Shown: positions 25,455-38,480 of the stretch, piece after piece
How the letters are laid out: every line of letters starts with the position of its first letter
Numbering within the stretch: position 1 is the first letter of the stretch
The notes under the pieces: generated by a model
Seen by the model: the letters and a program-made list of their open reading frames with translations, nothing else
The model's database searches: none
What the model was told of the DNA's origin: nothing
Made by a program: the position numbers and the translations under genes
From: Sialis fuliginosa
Lineage: Eukaryota; Arthropoda; Insecta; Megaloptera; Sialidae
DNA length: 64,000 nucleotides
Direction: 5' to 3'
Assembly (NCBI GenBank): GCA_961205875.1
Contig: OY540812.1
Location: 23,321,098 to 23,385,097 of the forward strand

Positions 25455-25539
25455 TACATACTTACATACGTTATGTGCTCAAATCAATGTTGGCATACTC
25501 GTACTTTGTATATTATTTTTTAAGACAAGAGATGTGTAC
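25455..25539 (+). repeat. 85-bp exact direct repeat, copy 1
   Basis: TACATACTTACATACGTTAT through GACAAGAGATGTGTAC is identical to 26174-26258, 719 bp away in the same kn intron. The flanks differ. Confidence 0.9.
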
Positions 25540-26173
25540 CTCCTATTTTTTTTTAGAAAAAAAGTTCTGCATTTATAGGCATGAACAAAAACTTGAAAAA
25601 CTAACTAAATTATTCGATTTATTCAGAAACAAAAGTAATAAAATCTACTTTTTATCGAATTTCAAATTTTCATAATAATAATCAGAAAACTATATTTAAA
25701 AAAAATACTTAATATTATTTTTATTTACATATAAATTGTTAAACTTTTATTAGGTACTATTAATTTCATGTCAGTATGATTTTTGAATGGCTTATTATAA
25801 AATAAATACGGTACCTATGTCGTATATAGAACTATCTGCGCATATAAATATCATATTAAATTAAAGGCAAATTGAATAATTTTCATAAAGCAGAAAAGGT
25901 TTACGATGACCATAAGTTCGCTGTAGATAACACATATACATACAAATATATAAAACATAGACTATAAATTGGTAAACGTCATCTATTTATAAAGTTAATT
26001 AAATTTCATTCAGAAATGTAATACAATTCTAAATTAAAATTGAAATGAAATTTAACCTTACCAACTTTAGGTATGAAATTTTATGTTTTTTTTTTTATAA
26101 AATAATAAAAATTGTTTTCATTCCCAATGAATATGAATATTAGAATTGGTTTTACTTGGTTAAATTAGAATAT

Positions 26174-26258
26174 TACATACTTACATACGTTATGTGCTCA
26201 AATCAATGTTGGCATACTCGTACTTTGTATATTATTTTTTAAGACAAGAGATGTGTAC
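26174..26258 (+). repeat. 85-bp exact direct repeat, copy 2
   Basis: Identical to 25455-25539. Perfect identity in a drifting AT-rich intron implies a recent duplication or gene conversion. Confidence 0.9.
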
Positions 26259-26662
26259 TTCAAAATTCTAGATTAGTTTCATTATATTATTCAATATTCT
26301 AGTTCTTCCTGTAAGAATAATCCCCCCCCCCCTTTCTCTCACTGGATTGGATATGTTATTATTATTAACTCTGTAACAATAGCGCCTATACTCTTTTTTA
26401 TTTTATTTTAAATCATTTAGTGGTGAAGTAGACTTCAGTTTTATGTTGATGTTTTAAAGATAATTTTTTTTGTTGAATTTTAAAATTACAAAAAAACATA
26501 ATAAATTCTTAATAAGCTAATACATATCACTATTTTTACCAGCCTACGAAATGTCATATTACCTCTTAAAAGTGGTATAAATATATGCCCTCATTACTGT
26601 CATGGGATACGGCGCCACCATAGGAGGGTTAATATCGACTTATAATATTATATGTTATTATT

Positions 26663-27174
26663 GAGTATGTTTACACAGCGTCGGTTTTCACTGTAACCGA
26701 TGTTGTAAAACCGGGTTTAAAAATGTATGTAGATATCGCATTACACCCGACATAACTGACAGGTTTAGTTATGCTATTACTCTCGACCTACAGGTATAGC
26801 ATAACTAAATCGGAATAGAGGCGGACATAGTATAGTTATATCTATAACTATCAGCCAACCCCAAAAAATATAAGTATCTACGAAGTATAGGGATTTCATC
26901 GTAATGCAGTTCGCATTAACATTTGAAAAAGCGTCGTAAGTTAAAACACCTGAGACGAAGAGATGGAAAAAAGCGTGATTCGTGGTACGTAGAGGAGACG
27001 CAATATTTTAGGGATCTCTTGTTTTGCGCTATCGAACTTATAGCGTACTTTAAATCGGAATTATAATTCCAGCTGGCGTTACTTATCCTCGTATTTGTAA
27101 ACAGCACCACTTAAAACGGTTTAACTACATCGGTTATAGTAAAACCGGAATAACAGCGATGTGTAAACGTACTC
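26663..27174. mobile_element. TIR element just upstream of the last kn exon
   Basis: Ends GAGTATGTTTACACAGCG and inverted GAGTACGTTTACACATCG, followed by CGGTTTTAC...ACCGATGT in both arms (TIR about 55 bp). An internal inverted pair is built on GTTATGCTAT/ATAGCATAAC. The target duplication is unclear (ATT on each side). It ends 44 bp before the exon. Confidence 0.75.
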
Positions 27175-27218
27175 ATTTATTTGTTTTTATAGAATTAACA
27201 AATGATTTTTGTTTCTAG

Positions 27219-27328
27219 GAGTTGGCAGCCTGGTGTCTTCGCCGTTCGCCTCAATGAACCCGTTTGCGTTGCCAACTTGTAATTCACAAGGATACGCCAG
27301 TAGTCCTCTAGCGGCTACCTCCAAGTAA
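27219..27328 (+). CDS. kn: kn terminal coding exon
   Basis: Acceptor TTTGTTTCTAG. Joined to A from the previous exon it reads (R)VGSLVSSPFASMNPFALP, then TCNSQGYASSPLAATSK and TAA at 27326-27328. The region is Ser/Pro-rich and corresponds to the end of the activation domain. Assignment rests on phase, the clean acceptor, the abrupt rise in G+C and a composition that fits the protein's tail. A TIR element ends only 44 bp upstream of the exon (26663-27174), so the acceptor tract sits against transposon sequence. Confidence 0.88.
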
Positions 27329-27790
27329 CAATGCGGTGACACATTTTGAGGACCTCTTTTGTATACAGTATTCTAGTAAAATTCGTGATTGTTGTGCACT
27401 TTTCGTGTAAATTTAGAGTGAAGTGTGTTGTATATTACATTTGTTGGTTAAATGTAATTTAATCCTGAAATCTGAAAAAACGGCACAAGTCTAGGTCTAT
27501 TAAAAACGATCTAAATTATTTTTTTTGATCAATCAATTTGAGTATTATTTTTTGCAAAATATAGACACCGGAAGGAAGGTGTAAAAATATTAATAAAAAT
27601 GTATTTGGTTAAAATTCTTAGTTACAAATATTAACTATATGAAATTTTTAGTATTGTATTATATATTTTTAGAAAAAAAAATGTAGTCAATCTTTTTGAT
27701 CAATGGTTTTAATCAAGTTAATAAAAAAATTTCCCCTCCCCATTCGAAAAAAATATTGCCGGTGTCTGTACAAAATCAAAAAGAAAAGTA

Positions 27791-28109
27791 ATGTTCGTTA
27801 TTATAAAGGAGCTAACAAATTTGTAAGCACTTCAAATGGGATATTAATTCTGTAATAGTATCTATGGATTGGTTATGCAATTTAGATCAGTGATACTTCA
27901 ACTTATTGTAACACAGTTAGCGACTCTGACCGTACAAAATAATTTTCATAATATCACCACTGTTGAAATACCGTCAGTGTTTATTTATCACGCATGCGTG
28001 AAACTTGTCAAACACTTCATGAAATTTCAAGGGAACTGTCAAATAGGTTTCATACCTCATTTGACAGTGCTTGCAAGCTTGCAAATTTTGTTAGTTCATT
28101 TATAATAAA
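27791..28109. mobile_element. MITE copy inside the kn 3' UTR
   Basis: Clearly related through its length to the element at 1268 (shared ATAGTATCTATGGATT and CGTACAAAATAATTTTCATA). The terminal G/C residues are mutated, so it is an older copy. It lies about 460 bp downstream of the kn stop codon. Confidence 0.75.
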
Positions 28110-28717
28110 TGTGTTATTTAAATAGTAGGTACATAAAATTAAAGCACTTATTGTTCTAAAATTCTAAATCCTTACAGTAATAACTTCATGCAAAATACAA
28201 AGTTTATTCTATATTAGCGATCGTCATTTATCAAATATTGAATTTTTAACCATAATTTTTTACGATGTGGGAAACTTCATTGTACCTAAATGAAAAATAT
28301 ACACATGTATATTGTATATCATACACTAGTTATTACATAGAAAACAACAAATGTAATATAGAGGCAGCACTTGTGTTCATATCTATGAAAAGTATACATA
28401 TCGCTTCTGTAAGGTAATATATTATATACTATTGTACATAGCTGTGTAAATATCTATTTTAATTGTAACTATACTCTTCTTTAGTAGGCATTATTACACT
28501 TTTGTAAATAAGTGACAATTCACAGGTCAACTGACAACGATTCGATTGTAAAACTACTATATTTTATATCAAATACACATCCAGTTTGTTGTAAATAATA
28601 TTAGATTTATAAGTCATCAAAAGTAAATTATTTTAACCTATATTATTTTTGTCATGTACCGTGTTATGAAATCTATAAAATTATATGTTAATCAGAATGT
28701 TTTTATAGTGATCATTA

Positions 28718-28723
28718 AATAAA
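28718..28723 (+). promoter_or_regulatory. candidate poly(A) signal AATAAA for kn
   Basis: Canonical hexamer, followed about 20 bases later by a T-rich and then GT-containing stretch (TGTGTTTATT). It is one of several in this AT-rich sequence, so the choice is tentative. Confidence 0.35.
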
Positions 28724-29331
28724 CTGATTTTAAATTCATGATTTCATGGCAAAAATGTGTTTATTATTATTGGTACGCAGTTTTAACTTAAAAATAAAGT
28801 AGAAAAAAACTTATCGGTATATTAATACGTTAAATATTACAGAATAAAGATCTTTTTAACCGGACTGAAAATTATTGGACATAGGAGTTGTAATTGATAC
28901 ATTAATCTAATATTAATCAATTTAATTCTTCCATTTGTTCATTTAATAAAGAAAATGTCCAAGTCTCAAGTCCGACATTTTTATTGAATCGAACGAAACC
29001 GTACATTTTAAAATTTTCTCTCCAATATCCAATAACTATCAGATTATGTATTTCTTATTGTTCTTACATAAACGGTGAAGAATATTTACATAATAATTTA
29101 ACCTCCGGCATTTATTTTCCAAATAAAATGGAAAAATGCTTCACAAAAGCGGAGCACACACGTATAAAATATGAATATTTGTGTTAGGTTGCATTGTTTG
29201 CCATATCAAAAAAAAAAAAAAGAAAAAATACTATTTACATCATTCAAAAAGTAACTTGACCGCATAAAGGATAATTCTAACTATTAGGTTAATTTCCATT
29301 GCTAACTTTATAAGAACATGAGTTATTGTTA

Positions 29332-29468
29332 TGCCGTGTTAGACCGAAAAAACAAAACAGCAACATCGTGTCTTTTTGACAAAAGTACAATAAACTCTAT
29401 GTATTTTAAATACGATGTGTTTTCAAACACCGTGTTGCTGTTTTGTTCTCTTTGGTCTAAGCACGGCA
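29332..29468. mobile_element. hairpin MITE, sister of 17063
   Basis: Ends TGCCGTGTTAGACCGAAAA and inverse, TTA on both sides (29329-29331, 29469-29471). Confidence 0.85.
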
Positions 29469-29488
29469 TTAGATTTTTTCAGATTTAA

Positions 29489-29645
29489 GTCTTGGCACTT
29501 TACAGAAACGGTCTTCTATCTAAAACATGTTAGTTGCGTCAAAACGCAGCGACGTTTCGACGCAGCTAACATGCCACTTGTATTGAATCACATATTTGTA
29601 AGGTCGAAGCGGTGATGGAGACCGTTTTTGTAAAGTGCCAAGGCG
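29489..29645. mobile_element. TTAA-flanked MITE with CTTGGCACTTTACA ends
   Basis: TTAA at 29485-29488 and 29646-29649; inner ends CTTGGCACTTTACAGAAACG and inverse. An internal hairpin ATGTTAGTTGCGTC/GACGCAGCTAACAT is present. TTAA is the piggyBac target. 157 bp. Confidence 0.7.
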
Positions 29646-30630
29646 TTAACACTTTCAATACCGTTTATGTATAGAATAATAAAATACGACCAATACCCAA
29701 ATTTTTAAAATAACACGGTTTAAATATATTTTATTCCATTACTGAACAAAAATAGTCAAAATAAATATATGTTATTGTTAAAGTGCGAAAAACACGTATA
29801 CGAAAAAAAACTCTAATTGGAACTGAATAAAAATACTTAAATTCATATCATTAAAAATTAAAGAAAAAAAGCACTTTTCTCGGTACAATATTTAAGTAGT
29901 ATAATGTAAAAGTATAATATGTATAATATAAAAAATAATATTATTTATATATTTATTGCTAGAAGTGCATATTTGTAAAGTAGCGACGATTTTATAACCA
30001 CATACATTTATTATATAATTTGTTAAATTAATTTTATTGAAAATTTTTATTCAATGTGAACAAAAAAATATGTATAAAACACCAAAAAATAATTTACTTT
30101 GCTTTAATTAAGAAATAATATTAAATAAACGTTACTTTACATTTATGTACTTCGTTTTAAATTGTAAGTTATACACAGAAAAAAATATAAATAATTGAAT
30201 AAATTATTTATTTTATGAAAAAATTGACACTTCTAATAGTCGATGTAAATAAGTTATGTTAATGTTTGTAATGATTTGTTTTGTTTGTCATTTTTTGTGT
30301 GATTTGTATAATATTTTATTTTATTTATCACATTTTTCCATCCAAAGAATATGAATAAAAATCTATTGGAAATTTAAAACATTGTCGTTATTTTCTTCAA
30401 CTGGATACCTTATTTCTTTTCACACACAAGGTTTCCGAAGTACGTACTACGTGGACTGTTTAGAGACACTTACAGGCACCATTTTTGAGTTAGAAAAAAA
30501 TAAGAAAAAGGGTCAAAGTCCTCTGATTTGATTATACATTTTAACGTGCCACATATCTTGGTATAAAAAAATATTTTTTACCTACCTTTAGCTACTTATC
30601 CCCCCCCCTGAAAAATTATTTCTTCAACAA

Positions 30631-30875
30631 AGCTAGCTTGCAAGCACTTTCAAATGGAGTATTAAAACTATCTGATAGTTCTCCAACAGTATTAAAACAG
30701 TGGTGATATTATAAAAATTATTTTATATGTTCAGAGTCGCTAACTGTGTTACAATTGATTAAAGTATCACTGCTCTAAATTTTATAAATAATCCATAGAT
30801 AATATCACAACAATAATTACCCATTTCAAAGTGTTTGTAAGCTAGCAAATTTTGTTAACTTTATAATACCGGACA
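30631..30875. mobile_element. degenerate MITE copy, same family as 1268
   Basis: Runs opposite to the other copies in its core (GTCGCTAACTGTGTTACAAT) and ends with ATAATACCGGACA followed by TTA. The left end is worn away. Confidence 0.6.
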
Positions 30876-31559
30876 TTAATTACATATAAGGCAAGTAAGA
30901 CAAACTAACTCTTCTTATTTTTAGTTTATGAATGAAAATACTTCATTGATAAAATTACTAAAAGGAAAATATATTGTTGATTTTTCTTTTCAATTTGTTA
31001 AAAATTAAAATAATATCTTAAATGAAATCTACCTACATATATGTAAGTATGGTCATTACTATTACAAATATCGATTTTGTGTAATTAGATGCATTTGTTC
31101 CTGAATGGACCATATTTAAATCAGTAAATCAATATGAAATCTGATTAACAAAACAACTGTGTGAAAATTTAAATCACAAACCGATCCAAAACTAGTTGTA
31201 CTAATCCATTGCACAGCGTATTGTTAAATATTAATTTCGATTATGCGCTCGCACGACAGATCTCACGTAAAACATAATCTAATGGTAATATTAGATTGAC
31301 ATTAAATTGCATCATGTTCCCGTTGTCAATTAGACACGTGACCGCCGCTGAGTGGGGTTAGCATTGCAAAAGGGGTGGGGGGACCACATACCCCTCACTA
31401 GTGGCTGTCAATGATGCGCGCAATGGAATAAGAGATGTAATTTTTGTAAGGACTAATTGGTAAAATGTATTAATGGTAGGCAATATTTTTATCTGAAACA
31501 GCAGTTCCAAACATTATTTTTATTTTTTAATCCAGAATGAGTATAAAACAGTACTTAAC

Positions 31560-32061
31560 CAAGGTATGTAAAAATAAGGTAGTCTCAGTAGCTTCTTGAC
31601 CAATCAGCGTTTGGGTGGGTATTACATCACCACGGGGATATGTTTAAATGTTATAAATGTATAATTAGTAGGGTAAAAATACATTTTATGAACGAAATAA
31701 TTCCTTTATTATCGAAAATTGGTATAAAGATAGTTTGATACCTATACATTAAGAAACCGATTGGTGTAGTCGACCAAGGGGTACAGGAGTAGTTTTGCAA
31801 AAAGTGGAGAGGCGAAAAACTATTTTTACGCGAATAACTCAAAAATAGCAACTGCGCTCATTGGTTTCTTAAAGTGTAGGAACCAAACTATCTCTGTACC
31901 AGTTTTCGTTGATAAAGGAATTAGTTTGTTCGAAAAATCTATTTTTACTGTACTAATTATACATTTATTACATTAGAATATATCCCCGTGGTGACGTAAT
32001 TCCCAAGCAAACGCTGATTGGTCAAGGAGCTACTGAGACTACCTTGTCTTAACATATTTTG
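31560..32061. mobile_element. MULE-like foldback element, perfect 9-bp duplication
   Basis: Flanked by GTACTTAAC at 31551-31559 and 32062-32070. Arms of about 200 bp are inverted copies, AAGGTAGTCTCAGTAGCTTC and GACCAATCAGCGTTTGG onward to AAGAAACCGATTGG; the spacer is about 90 bp. The arms are clearly diverged. Non-coding. Related to 20401-20927. Confidence 0.88.
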
Positions 32062-32394
32062 GTACTTAACTAGTTTATGTTTAGATTTTCAAATATGGAG
32101 AACTTAACACTGAACATTTTTCAATGTTTTTTTTTAATGCTTTTGATGAAAAGTATGATGTTAAAAATATTATTACGTCATTTAAAAAGTTACCTACATT
32201 GTTGAAAATATTTTTTTTGCTGAATACAATTTTACTAATAAAACAATTTTATATATCTTTATACAAGCACATAAATACGATTTGAATTTAATATTCATCA
32301 TTGATAAATGATAAATAAACCATTAGCTATACCAAATTCTAGTCACCGCTACTAACATAACAGCGACCGTTGATTTTCTCTTATATAGCAAATT

Positions 32395-33185
32395 ATGACA
32401 TAATAAAAACATCTGCCAAGTAAATGCACAGTGCTTCCTCGTGCTAAATTCACCAAAACCGATAGTGTTCAGATAAATTGCCTGGCATTGGTTAACCATT
32501 TAATTTTTATACAAATTTTACATAAAAATTAGTTCGAAATTTGTCATAAGAAGCACCTAATTATTTTTTCGTATATTTTTAATTTTTTGACAATTTCAAT
32601 CTAAATCTAAATTTATAAAAACGTCAAAATGAAATTTAAAACGTCAAAATAACATTTAATACGGCCAAGCAAGAAAAAACTCATTAGAAAAACAAAACAC
32701 GAATTTTTAAAATAAATTGAGATAAATCTTTGTAAGGGAATATTTTACAACAAACGTTGTAGACCCATATTAATATTTATTATATTATAATTATAATTAA
32801 TTATTAATTATTATATTATATTATAATTATATTTAATGCTCTACAAAAAATATTCGATAAAATTTTCACGTAACATGTGTCGTTCTTGAGATATCTTGAA
32901 AAAAGAATTATTTTGGGGTGTCACCCCTCCCCCTTACACACGATTTTGATGATTTTGAAATGGGACCGTCCTCAGCCATCCGACCAAGTTTCAACAATAT
33001 CGGTTCAGTGGTTCATGAGTTATGCATGTGACAAGGATTCAGGGGACAGACGGACGGACAGACAGACACGGAACGAAAGTGTTTGTCTTGACGTGAAACG
33101 GAAAGATAAATTTAAAATTTTGAAATCGGAGAACATTTTTTTTGTCTCAATCTGAAACGATCAGAAAGCTTCTCGTATCTTCGAT
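32395..33185 (-). mobile_element. long copy of a 'cacgaggaagc' repeat family
   Basis: On the minus strand it runs from TATCGAAGATACGAGAAGC through CTGTCTGTCCGTCCGTCTGT, AACTCATGAACCACTGAACC and finally TTTAGCACGAGGAAGCACTG. Relatives are at 49400-51650 (split) and 56105-56645 (+), with fragments at 44262-44350 and 44755-44868. Class unknown; no coding. Confidence 0.6.
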
Positions 33186-33626
33186 ATTGCGAGGAAGCAA
33201 AATTAAATATTGATTTGAATCAGAACTTAAAGCGGAGCTGAAACATTTTGATTTCAGAGCGAAATAATTTTAAAATTGTACTGATGAAATATAAAACATT
33301 TAGTAGGTCTCTACTAAATCCATGGATTTAGTAGAGACTACTAAAAAAATAGTTTTTGGCCAAAATGTTTCAACTTTAAACAACAGATTCAACTGATAAA
33401 AATATTGTCTACCGCTGATCTACGTAATCCTAATCAGAACAAATAACATACAGCCTTTGCTCTTTCCCTAACACATTTTTACTTCCACTTCATGTCACAT
33501 TAAAAAAAGGACCAACGGTATCATCAGTACCATACGATATATCTAATACACCGTTTGCAATAACATGTAGTGTACATGTGTAAGCGTAATCCCGCTAGTA
33601 ACACAAACACGAGTGGTTCCCAGAGT

Positions 33627-33640
33627 CGGTCACGTGACCG
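33627..33640. promoter_or_regulatory. 14-bp palindrome CGGTCACGTGACCG
   Basis: Contains GTCACGTGAC, the extended E-box bound by MiT/TFE bHLH factors. A related GTGACCGAC stretch at about 44498 suggests it may be part of a repeat rather than a gene control site. Confidence 0.25.
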
Positions 33641-35452
33641 ACGACAGCCACCCTCTACTGGAGTAAAGGTTTAACTTAAGTGCCCACCATTGTTTGACAA
33701 CACTAAGCAACAATTAAACTTTTATTAAGTTTAAGTGCTAGCAAATCTAGTATTAGTATTCATATAGTTCTTCTGATGGGATTAGTATTGAAATAAATGT
33801 TTAGATTTAGCCGTTCAAACAGACTTTGAAGCTTGAGTGGGATTCGAAAACGAACCCTAATTTTTAATGCAAAAATCGTATTATATGAACAAAAAAATAC
33901 GCGAAGTAGGATGTCTCACAGTAAATCAAAACATGTGGAATATTGATATTGTAGTTACTCTTGATTATTGGGTACAAGTCATTTAATTTATTTATTATCA
34001 ATATGGCTGACTGCTCAACATAACTTGCAATACTGTACATCATTTCAATTTAAAGTGTACATGATTACAGTTCATAGTTAAAAAATAGGTATGACTGTAT
34101 AGGGATGCACAGTCTGTGTAAGGAATGACGGGAATACGTAGTAGTGGGGTTAAATTAAACTATAAAGTTAAAACTATATATTCTTATGATTTGTACGAAC
34201 ATAAAATCAACTGATTAATATTTACAAACAAAATTGTGAAAATACGAAATTTACTTTTTATTTTTTTATTTATTGAATTTAAAAATCTTCAATCAAAAAA
34301 TTTAAAACGTTACTACGTACAGAATATATTCTAATATACTGATATATTTGTCAATTCAATTAATTAATATTTACAATTGCAATCGTTGAAATCAAAATTT
34401 TATTTTATTTTTATTTTTTATAATATTAAATTTATCACTCATTAAAACTATTAAAAGTTTTTATTTTTACTAATACCTTGTAGTTCTAATCGAGATCTAT
34501 AATTTGAGATCAAAATCCGCGTGGTAACTGCTTTTTGTGTATTACATCAAATTTCTGAAATGCTCACCAAGTATCTAGCCTGAAACTCTAGACATTATTC
34601 ACGTCAAAAGTTCCAAATACAGTACATTCATTTTTTATGGCTTTAATGTATTGTTATTATTTCTAAATATTTAAATGGAAACGTATATTTTGTCTTATAT
34701 ATACGCAATAGATTATTATTATTTTATAAGTCCCTTAATTGGCCATTTAATTACATAAAATAATTAGTAAAAAAATTGTAAAAATTTACATATATACGAG
34801 AATTATCGAGAGATGACCGCCGAACCCTAAAATCTTTTATTCAGATAACTAATTCAGCTCTTCTTCCCTATATTCCAAGGGGATGGTGTCAGGTTGCCAG
34901 AATATCCGGTTACATCGACTACTAATGGAGGGCGCAGTGCCCAGAATTAGCCCCCTCCCTTCACACACACATACACATACACACTTCACGTCATGTCGAT
35001 TAGTGATCATCATCAAACTAGAAATTGTCTATTTGCATACTCTTATTTTGTACTTTATATACCCCTGCTCCTACATTATATTTATTATGAATACATATAC
35101 CTGTTAATTAAATATTAATGTTAAGGAACTTAAGAATTAAATATAGAATATAGAATAATTAATATAGAATACTTCTATATTAAACTAGTAAATAGTAATA
35201 TGGAGCTTCCCAGCCAGTGCAAGTGAACCGTAATTGAGTGGAAGGTATGTCGTGAGATACACTGCTCAACTTAATTAAGGAACCAGATAAGAAATGTCGA
35301 AATTTTGGTGATTTTAAATCGCTGTATTTTCGCGAAAAATTATTGGATTTTTAAAAACCTAATTTTTTTAAAGCTTGAAATTTCTAGTTTTAGGATCAAA
35401 AACTCGAATTTGGTGGGCCGTGAGAATTAAAAAGAAGTCTGGAACTGTTAGG

Positions 35453-35545
35453 CTCCTCATCAGGACATCTTGTAAAGTCGAAACACGTGTTGAGTGACAT
35501 TGTTTTATTGTGGTTATGGTGTATTTTTGTTTAAGCTATAAACCA
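35453..35545 (+). mobile_element. Penelope-like / hammerhead-like tail
   Basis: CTCATCAGGACATCTTGTAA then AGTCGAAACACGTGTTGAGT then GACATTGTTTTATTGTGG. It matches 12768-12850 and retains the CGAAAC core that the other copy lost, while its first core is altered. Confidence 0.4.
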
Positions 35546-37096
35546 TTATTATTCCATCTTCAAGAATAATTATATCTCGAGTATTGTGCATACGATTAAA
35601 CCCTGCATATTTATTAGTGTCCCCTATACATATTCGTTTACTACCATCTGTAGATCGTTGATAAGATATAGTAGGGTGGTGGCTGCTCTTTTCACATCAA
35701 TGTTTTATAAACTAGTGACGAGTTACTGACTTGTAAATAATAATGATTCTTGATTGTGTCATTCAAAAGGTCATCATGCAAAAAATATTGTTTTTTTTAT
35801 TTTTTATTATATGTTTTTGATCATGTTCAGAAGACAAAATAAGTAGTTCAGTTACCAAAATATATTCTTCCGCGGTTGTTTATTATAATTGGAATTTTGA
35901 ATTTTATCCCGTAATGCATGCATGCACATGACGTAACGAGCAACGTCTCAAGGTATTTTTCAGAAATGAAGTGTGAAAGAAACCGATAGTTGCTGTGCGA
36001 AACGTCAAGTGCAAACAAATATACATATATAATACTAATTTTACAGTTTTCGCACCTCTTAATTTATCTCATAGATCTATTTTAAACGCAGAATGTGATA
36101 CAATAACTAAGATATATAAGAAGTTTTCAAAAATATCTGGTAAAAAAGTCATAAAATGTAGTAGCTAACAATATTAAATTATTCTTGTTTCAGTTTAAAA
36201 AAATTGACTAAATAAAAATATTTTCCCAATAAAAATAAATAAATATTAAATAAAATTATTTCATTATAAGGTTAAATAAGCTACCTAAAAGAAACATCCG
36301 GGTTTCAAGACAAACACACAATATAAAAATAAAGCTTTTCTCCATATTTAATACTATTTGTTATTTATTTAGAAATGTTAAATAACTAAAGCTCTGTTAT
36401 TTTTTCGATTAACAAATCATCATAAGCACACTGCATAAACACCGGTTCTCATATTTTTTATTAGATTGTTCAGATTCTAGAATAAAAATGTAAAAAAAAT
36501 TGCTTGAATTAATAATACTTAAAGTAGAAAAATATATACATACATCCACTCCTTATTAACCTCTAAACATCTCTAGTCTAGTCGCTTAAAATCTTATAGT
36601 CAATTAGTTATTATGACCCTATATTACGTACAACATGTAGAATATATGTATGTCGATAAATATATTGACAAGTGCCAATTATATTTTACATACCAACTCG
36701 ATAATACAGTTATGTAGTTTTATTTTCCCAGCTTGCATATATTTTAATGTGTCTGTACGACACCTTAGAGGGTTTCTTAATTCTCATATAAGAATACTGG
36801 TGGCAAATTATCTTATCTAAACTACAAACATTATGTTTTTACGATGACTGTATTTTCTACATTTTTATGATAGCAAAATATTATAAAGTATATATGTATG
36901 TATGCACATTATTGCACATATTAATAACGGTGTGTAATTTATGGTAAATAAATAATAATGATACAGTGATATAACAATATGTATTTTTAATCTTTATTTT
37001 ATCCACAAATGTACTTATTTTACTATCTTTTATACGTATGCTTAAAATATTCGTCATTTTGAGCTGTGAACACATTTAAGTAAGACATTAATATAT

Positions 37097-37385
37097 AAAA
37101 ACGTTGGTTCGTATATACGTGATCTCATCAGGCCTAAACCATTGGAGATATCGAAGCCATATTCACATCATATGTTCGTTGGGTGCTCCGATAAGTTTAT
37201 AGATTTTTTGGAGCCGGTAAGTGGCGCTGAGGTCGAGATATTTCGAAAAATTGTATTTTTTCTATATACATATAAAAAATATATCAAAACGTTGGTTTTT
37301 TGTATGTAAAATCATTAGGCTTAAATCACTGGATGTATCGAAACCATATTCACACAATATGTTCATTTGGTGTTCCGATAAGTAA
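37097..37385 (+). repeat. two diverged tandem units of about 170 bp
   Basis: AACGTTGGTT, AGGCCTAAACCATTGGA and CATATTCACATCATATGTTC at 37101-37200 recur with changes at 37279-37385 (AGGCTTAAATCACTGGA, CATATTCACACAATATGTTC). Non-coding. Confidence 0.65.
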
Positions 37386-37387
37386 AT

Positions 37388-37440
37388 CAGTGGTCTTTAA
37401 CCTTCCACGGTCTTTGGAAGTTTTCTAGCTTATTATATTA
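37388..37440 (+). mobile_element. hAT left terminus fragment
   Basis: CAGTGGTCTTTAACCTTCCA resembles the CAGNGGTTCTCAACCTTT start of hAT elements. No matching right end or duplication was found. Confidence 0.35.
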
Positions 37441-38279
37441 TTCTAGGAACCCTAGTTTTATAAAACACTTTAAAAAAAGAAAAGAAAATAATCATCTAAT
37501 CTGTTTTTGCATTTTATTTTTGTTGCTGTTTACACAGATAAATATCTATACATATAATATAAGCTGTATCAAATGGCATCAAGTATTTTATAGCTCATTT
37601 AGCAATCTCTGAAGCCAAAAATTTATAAGGGAGCATCAGTAATTACTTATAATAAAAAATAAAAATAAATCACATGAGACTAAAATTTGTATGGCTTGGT
37701 CGTGTGTTCACGACGAAACCAACCTAATTGTTATCAAAATTTCTTGGGGGGGGTCTTTTTTGAAAAATAAACAAAAACACTCGTATAAAAAATATATAAT
37801 TGAAAACAAAAACAATATAGGTACATATTTAAAAACCTTACTATAAATAAGTACTTTTCATTCCTTTTTTCAGTCAACGTATTTATTATAGCATTCATAG
37901 CTGAAGAAGATTTTAGTGTCAAATTCACAGCGGAAATTACTAAATTTAGTAATTTCTGATAACAATAAAAAATTGATGACACGAATTTTAATATAAACTG
38001 AAATATGTATGTTGTTAAACTTGATGTAAAAATAGATCTCCCATTTTTTGTTAATTTTTAATAAACAGCAGATTTAAAAAAAGTGATTACTGCAAATATA
38101 TTTTTAAATTGACCTGCTATTGCAGCGAATTTAAAAATAAAGATGAAAATAACAGTGTATTATATACCATTAAAATTTCAATTTTTACGATTATTTGCTT
38201 ATGCATGTTGGGGCCCCTTTATCTCGAGGGCCCTGTATCATTGATACACCTGCTATATCGGTAGCTACCCTCCTGTTTA

Positions 38280-38480
38280 TGATAAGAGACTGAGACAAAG
38301 CCGACTTAATTTTTTGCGAGAAAAAACTGAAACAAAATGGCTTTAATTTTCACGAGACGAAAAATAAACGAGACTATCTTTGTGCAATTCGAGATCAAGA
38401 CGAGACACCACTTACAAACACCGAGACGAAACGAGACTTACCTAAATCTCGGCTCATTGTGCACTATTGTGCAGCCTTGA
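38280..38480 (-). mobile_element. GAGAC-rich repeat with a CAAGGCTGCACAATAG end
   Basis: On the minus strand the end CAAGGCTGCACAATAGTGCA leads into tandem-like TCTCGTTTCGTCTCG strings. This is typical of a hAT subterminal region; the other end was not identified. Confidence 0.35.

Larger units (their letters stand above)
24455..26662. other. kn intron before the last exon
   Basis: AT-rich, containing the 85-bp exact repeat pair. Otherwise nothing recognisable. Confidence 0.5.
27329..28740 (+). other. kn: kn 3' UTR (probable extent)
   Basis: This is non-coding sequence after the stop. Canonical AATAAA signals occur at 27592-27597 and 28718-28723; the latter would give a UTR of about 1.4 kb. 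TGTAAATA-type motifs are frequent around 28440-28530. A MITE copy at about 27791-28109 lies inside, so the mature mRNA may carry transposon sequence. The true end cannot be fixed from sequence; a longer UTR reaching another AATAAA near 30355 is possible. Confidence 0.5.

Noticed and set aside
29415-29615. 66-codon plus-strand ORF
   Set aside because: It spans the ends of two separate MITEs.
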